DNA of 64,000 nt from JBBQVS01 sp963792705 (GTDB lineage: Bacteria; Chloroflexota; Ktedonobacteria; Ktedonobacterales; Ktedonobacteraceae): positions 1 to 64,000 of the forward strand of contig CAWBXD010000014.1 of the NCBI GenBank assembly GCA_963792705.1, given 5' to 3'. Positions 63,865-64,000 of the stretch are shown piece by piece. Each line of letters opens with the position of its first letter. The first letter of the stretch is position 1. Below the pieces are notes generated by a model. It ran no database searches and had not been told where the DNA came from. It saw nothing but the letters and a program-made list of their open reading frames with translations. A program made the translations under genes and the position numbers.

Positions 63865-64000
63865 ATGACAGAGACAATTGGTTTCATTGGGTTAGGCATT
63901 ATGGGGAAGCCAATGGCCCATAACCTCTTGAGGGCCGGATACTTGCTCATCATCCTGAACCGTCACCAGGAAATAACTGATGAGTTAGTAGCAGCAGGAG
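63865..64000 (+). CDS. 2-hydroxy-3-oxopropionate (tartronate semialdehyde) reductase-like, 5' end only
   Basis: The first 45 codons of a beta-hydroxyacid dehydrogenase, cut by the window edge. TIGFIGLGIMGKPMAHNLLRAGY is the family's N-terminal dinucleotide site (GxGxMG followed by MA-NL-AG). GarR/GlxR-type reductases convert tartronate semialdehyde to glycerate, which fits the hyi and glc genes here, but 3-hydroxyisobutyrate dehydrogenase and related enzymes share this start, so the exact member is inferred from context. Confidence 0.7.
   Translation, partial: MTETIGFIGLGIMGKPMAHNLLRAGYLLIILNRHQEITDELVAAG

Noticed and set aside
63865..64000. 3-hydroxyisobutyrate dehydrogenase instead of tartronate semialdehyde reductase
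   Set aside because: Not excluded by sequence; the glycolate/hydroxypyruvate neighbours make the reductase more likely.

Overview
ORGANISM. The window looks like a chromosomal segment of a mid-GC, soil-type, Gram-positive-staining bacterium, most likely Chloroflexota class Ktedonobacteria. This is inference from gene style: a giant XRE-HTH/NB-ARC/WD40 protein, lipobox lipoproteins typical of a single-membrane cell, a WYL-regulator remnant, VapBC-type genes, DUF6069 and DUF2256 proteins, and strong AAGGAG-type ribosome sites. No rRNA, tRNA, CRISPR array, prophage or intact insertion sequence was recognised.

LEFT (0.3-12 kb), sugar and 2-hydroxyacid module. A seven-gene minus-strand operon encodes a YtfQ-YtfR-YtfT-YjfF-like sugar ABC transporter, an enolase-superfamily sugar-acid dehydratase, an SDR broken by one in-frame TAA, and an AldA-like lactaldehyde/glycolaldehyde dehydrogenase. 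A nickel-pincer lactate racemase (LarA family) converges on it. A divergent ArsR-type regulator faces the operon, and a TCCTAA-N4-TTAGGA palindrome sits at the predicted operon start site; half of it recurs at the larA promoter.

MIDDLE (12-39 kb). Housekeeping and assorted genes: nth, a scar joining two 5'-truncated genes (about 13.18 kb), plsC with a diacylglycerol-kinase gene, orphan membrane and winged-helix proteins, deoC with an ALDH16-like double aldehyde dehydrogenase, a VapBC pair with a mutated toxin, an APH-like kinase with a DUF169 protein, RNase HI, a second lipid kinase with a His-rich linker and extra C-terminal domain, transketolase, a fluoroacetate-dehalogenase-like hydrolase, a two-component system, and the 1224-residue NB-ARC/WD40 protein.

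AROMATIC CLUSTER (39.4-51 kb). Extradiol dioxygenase, FAD monooxygenase, two FAH-family hydrolases, a cyclase-family hydrolase, an IclR regulator, a truncated second cyclase, a DAPG/phloretin-hydrolase-like protein, an MFS transporter, an acyl-CoA ligase and an amidohydrolase. The set resembles no textbook pathway exactly and is the best candidate here for an undescribed catabolic route, perhaps for acylated phloroglucinol or related plant phenolics. CCA-N5-TGG-like repeats around the IclR-side promoter are candidate operators.

RIGHT (51-64 kb). An MprAB-like two-component system whose kinase carries an in-frame TAG, a lipoprotein with two PF03640-type repeats and a YceI protein; then a glycolate/glyoxylate module: hydroxypyruvate isomerase, GlcD, GlcE, GlcF, a divergent LctP/GlcA-type permease, and the start of a tartronate-semialdehyde-reductase-like gene running off the edge. 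Lactate produced by LarA/AldA and glycolate could both feed GlcDEF-type oxidation, so the two ends of the window may be metabolically linked (inference).
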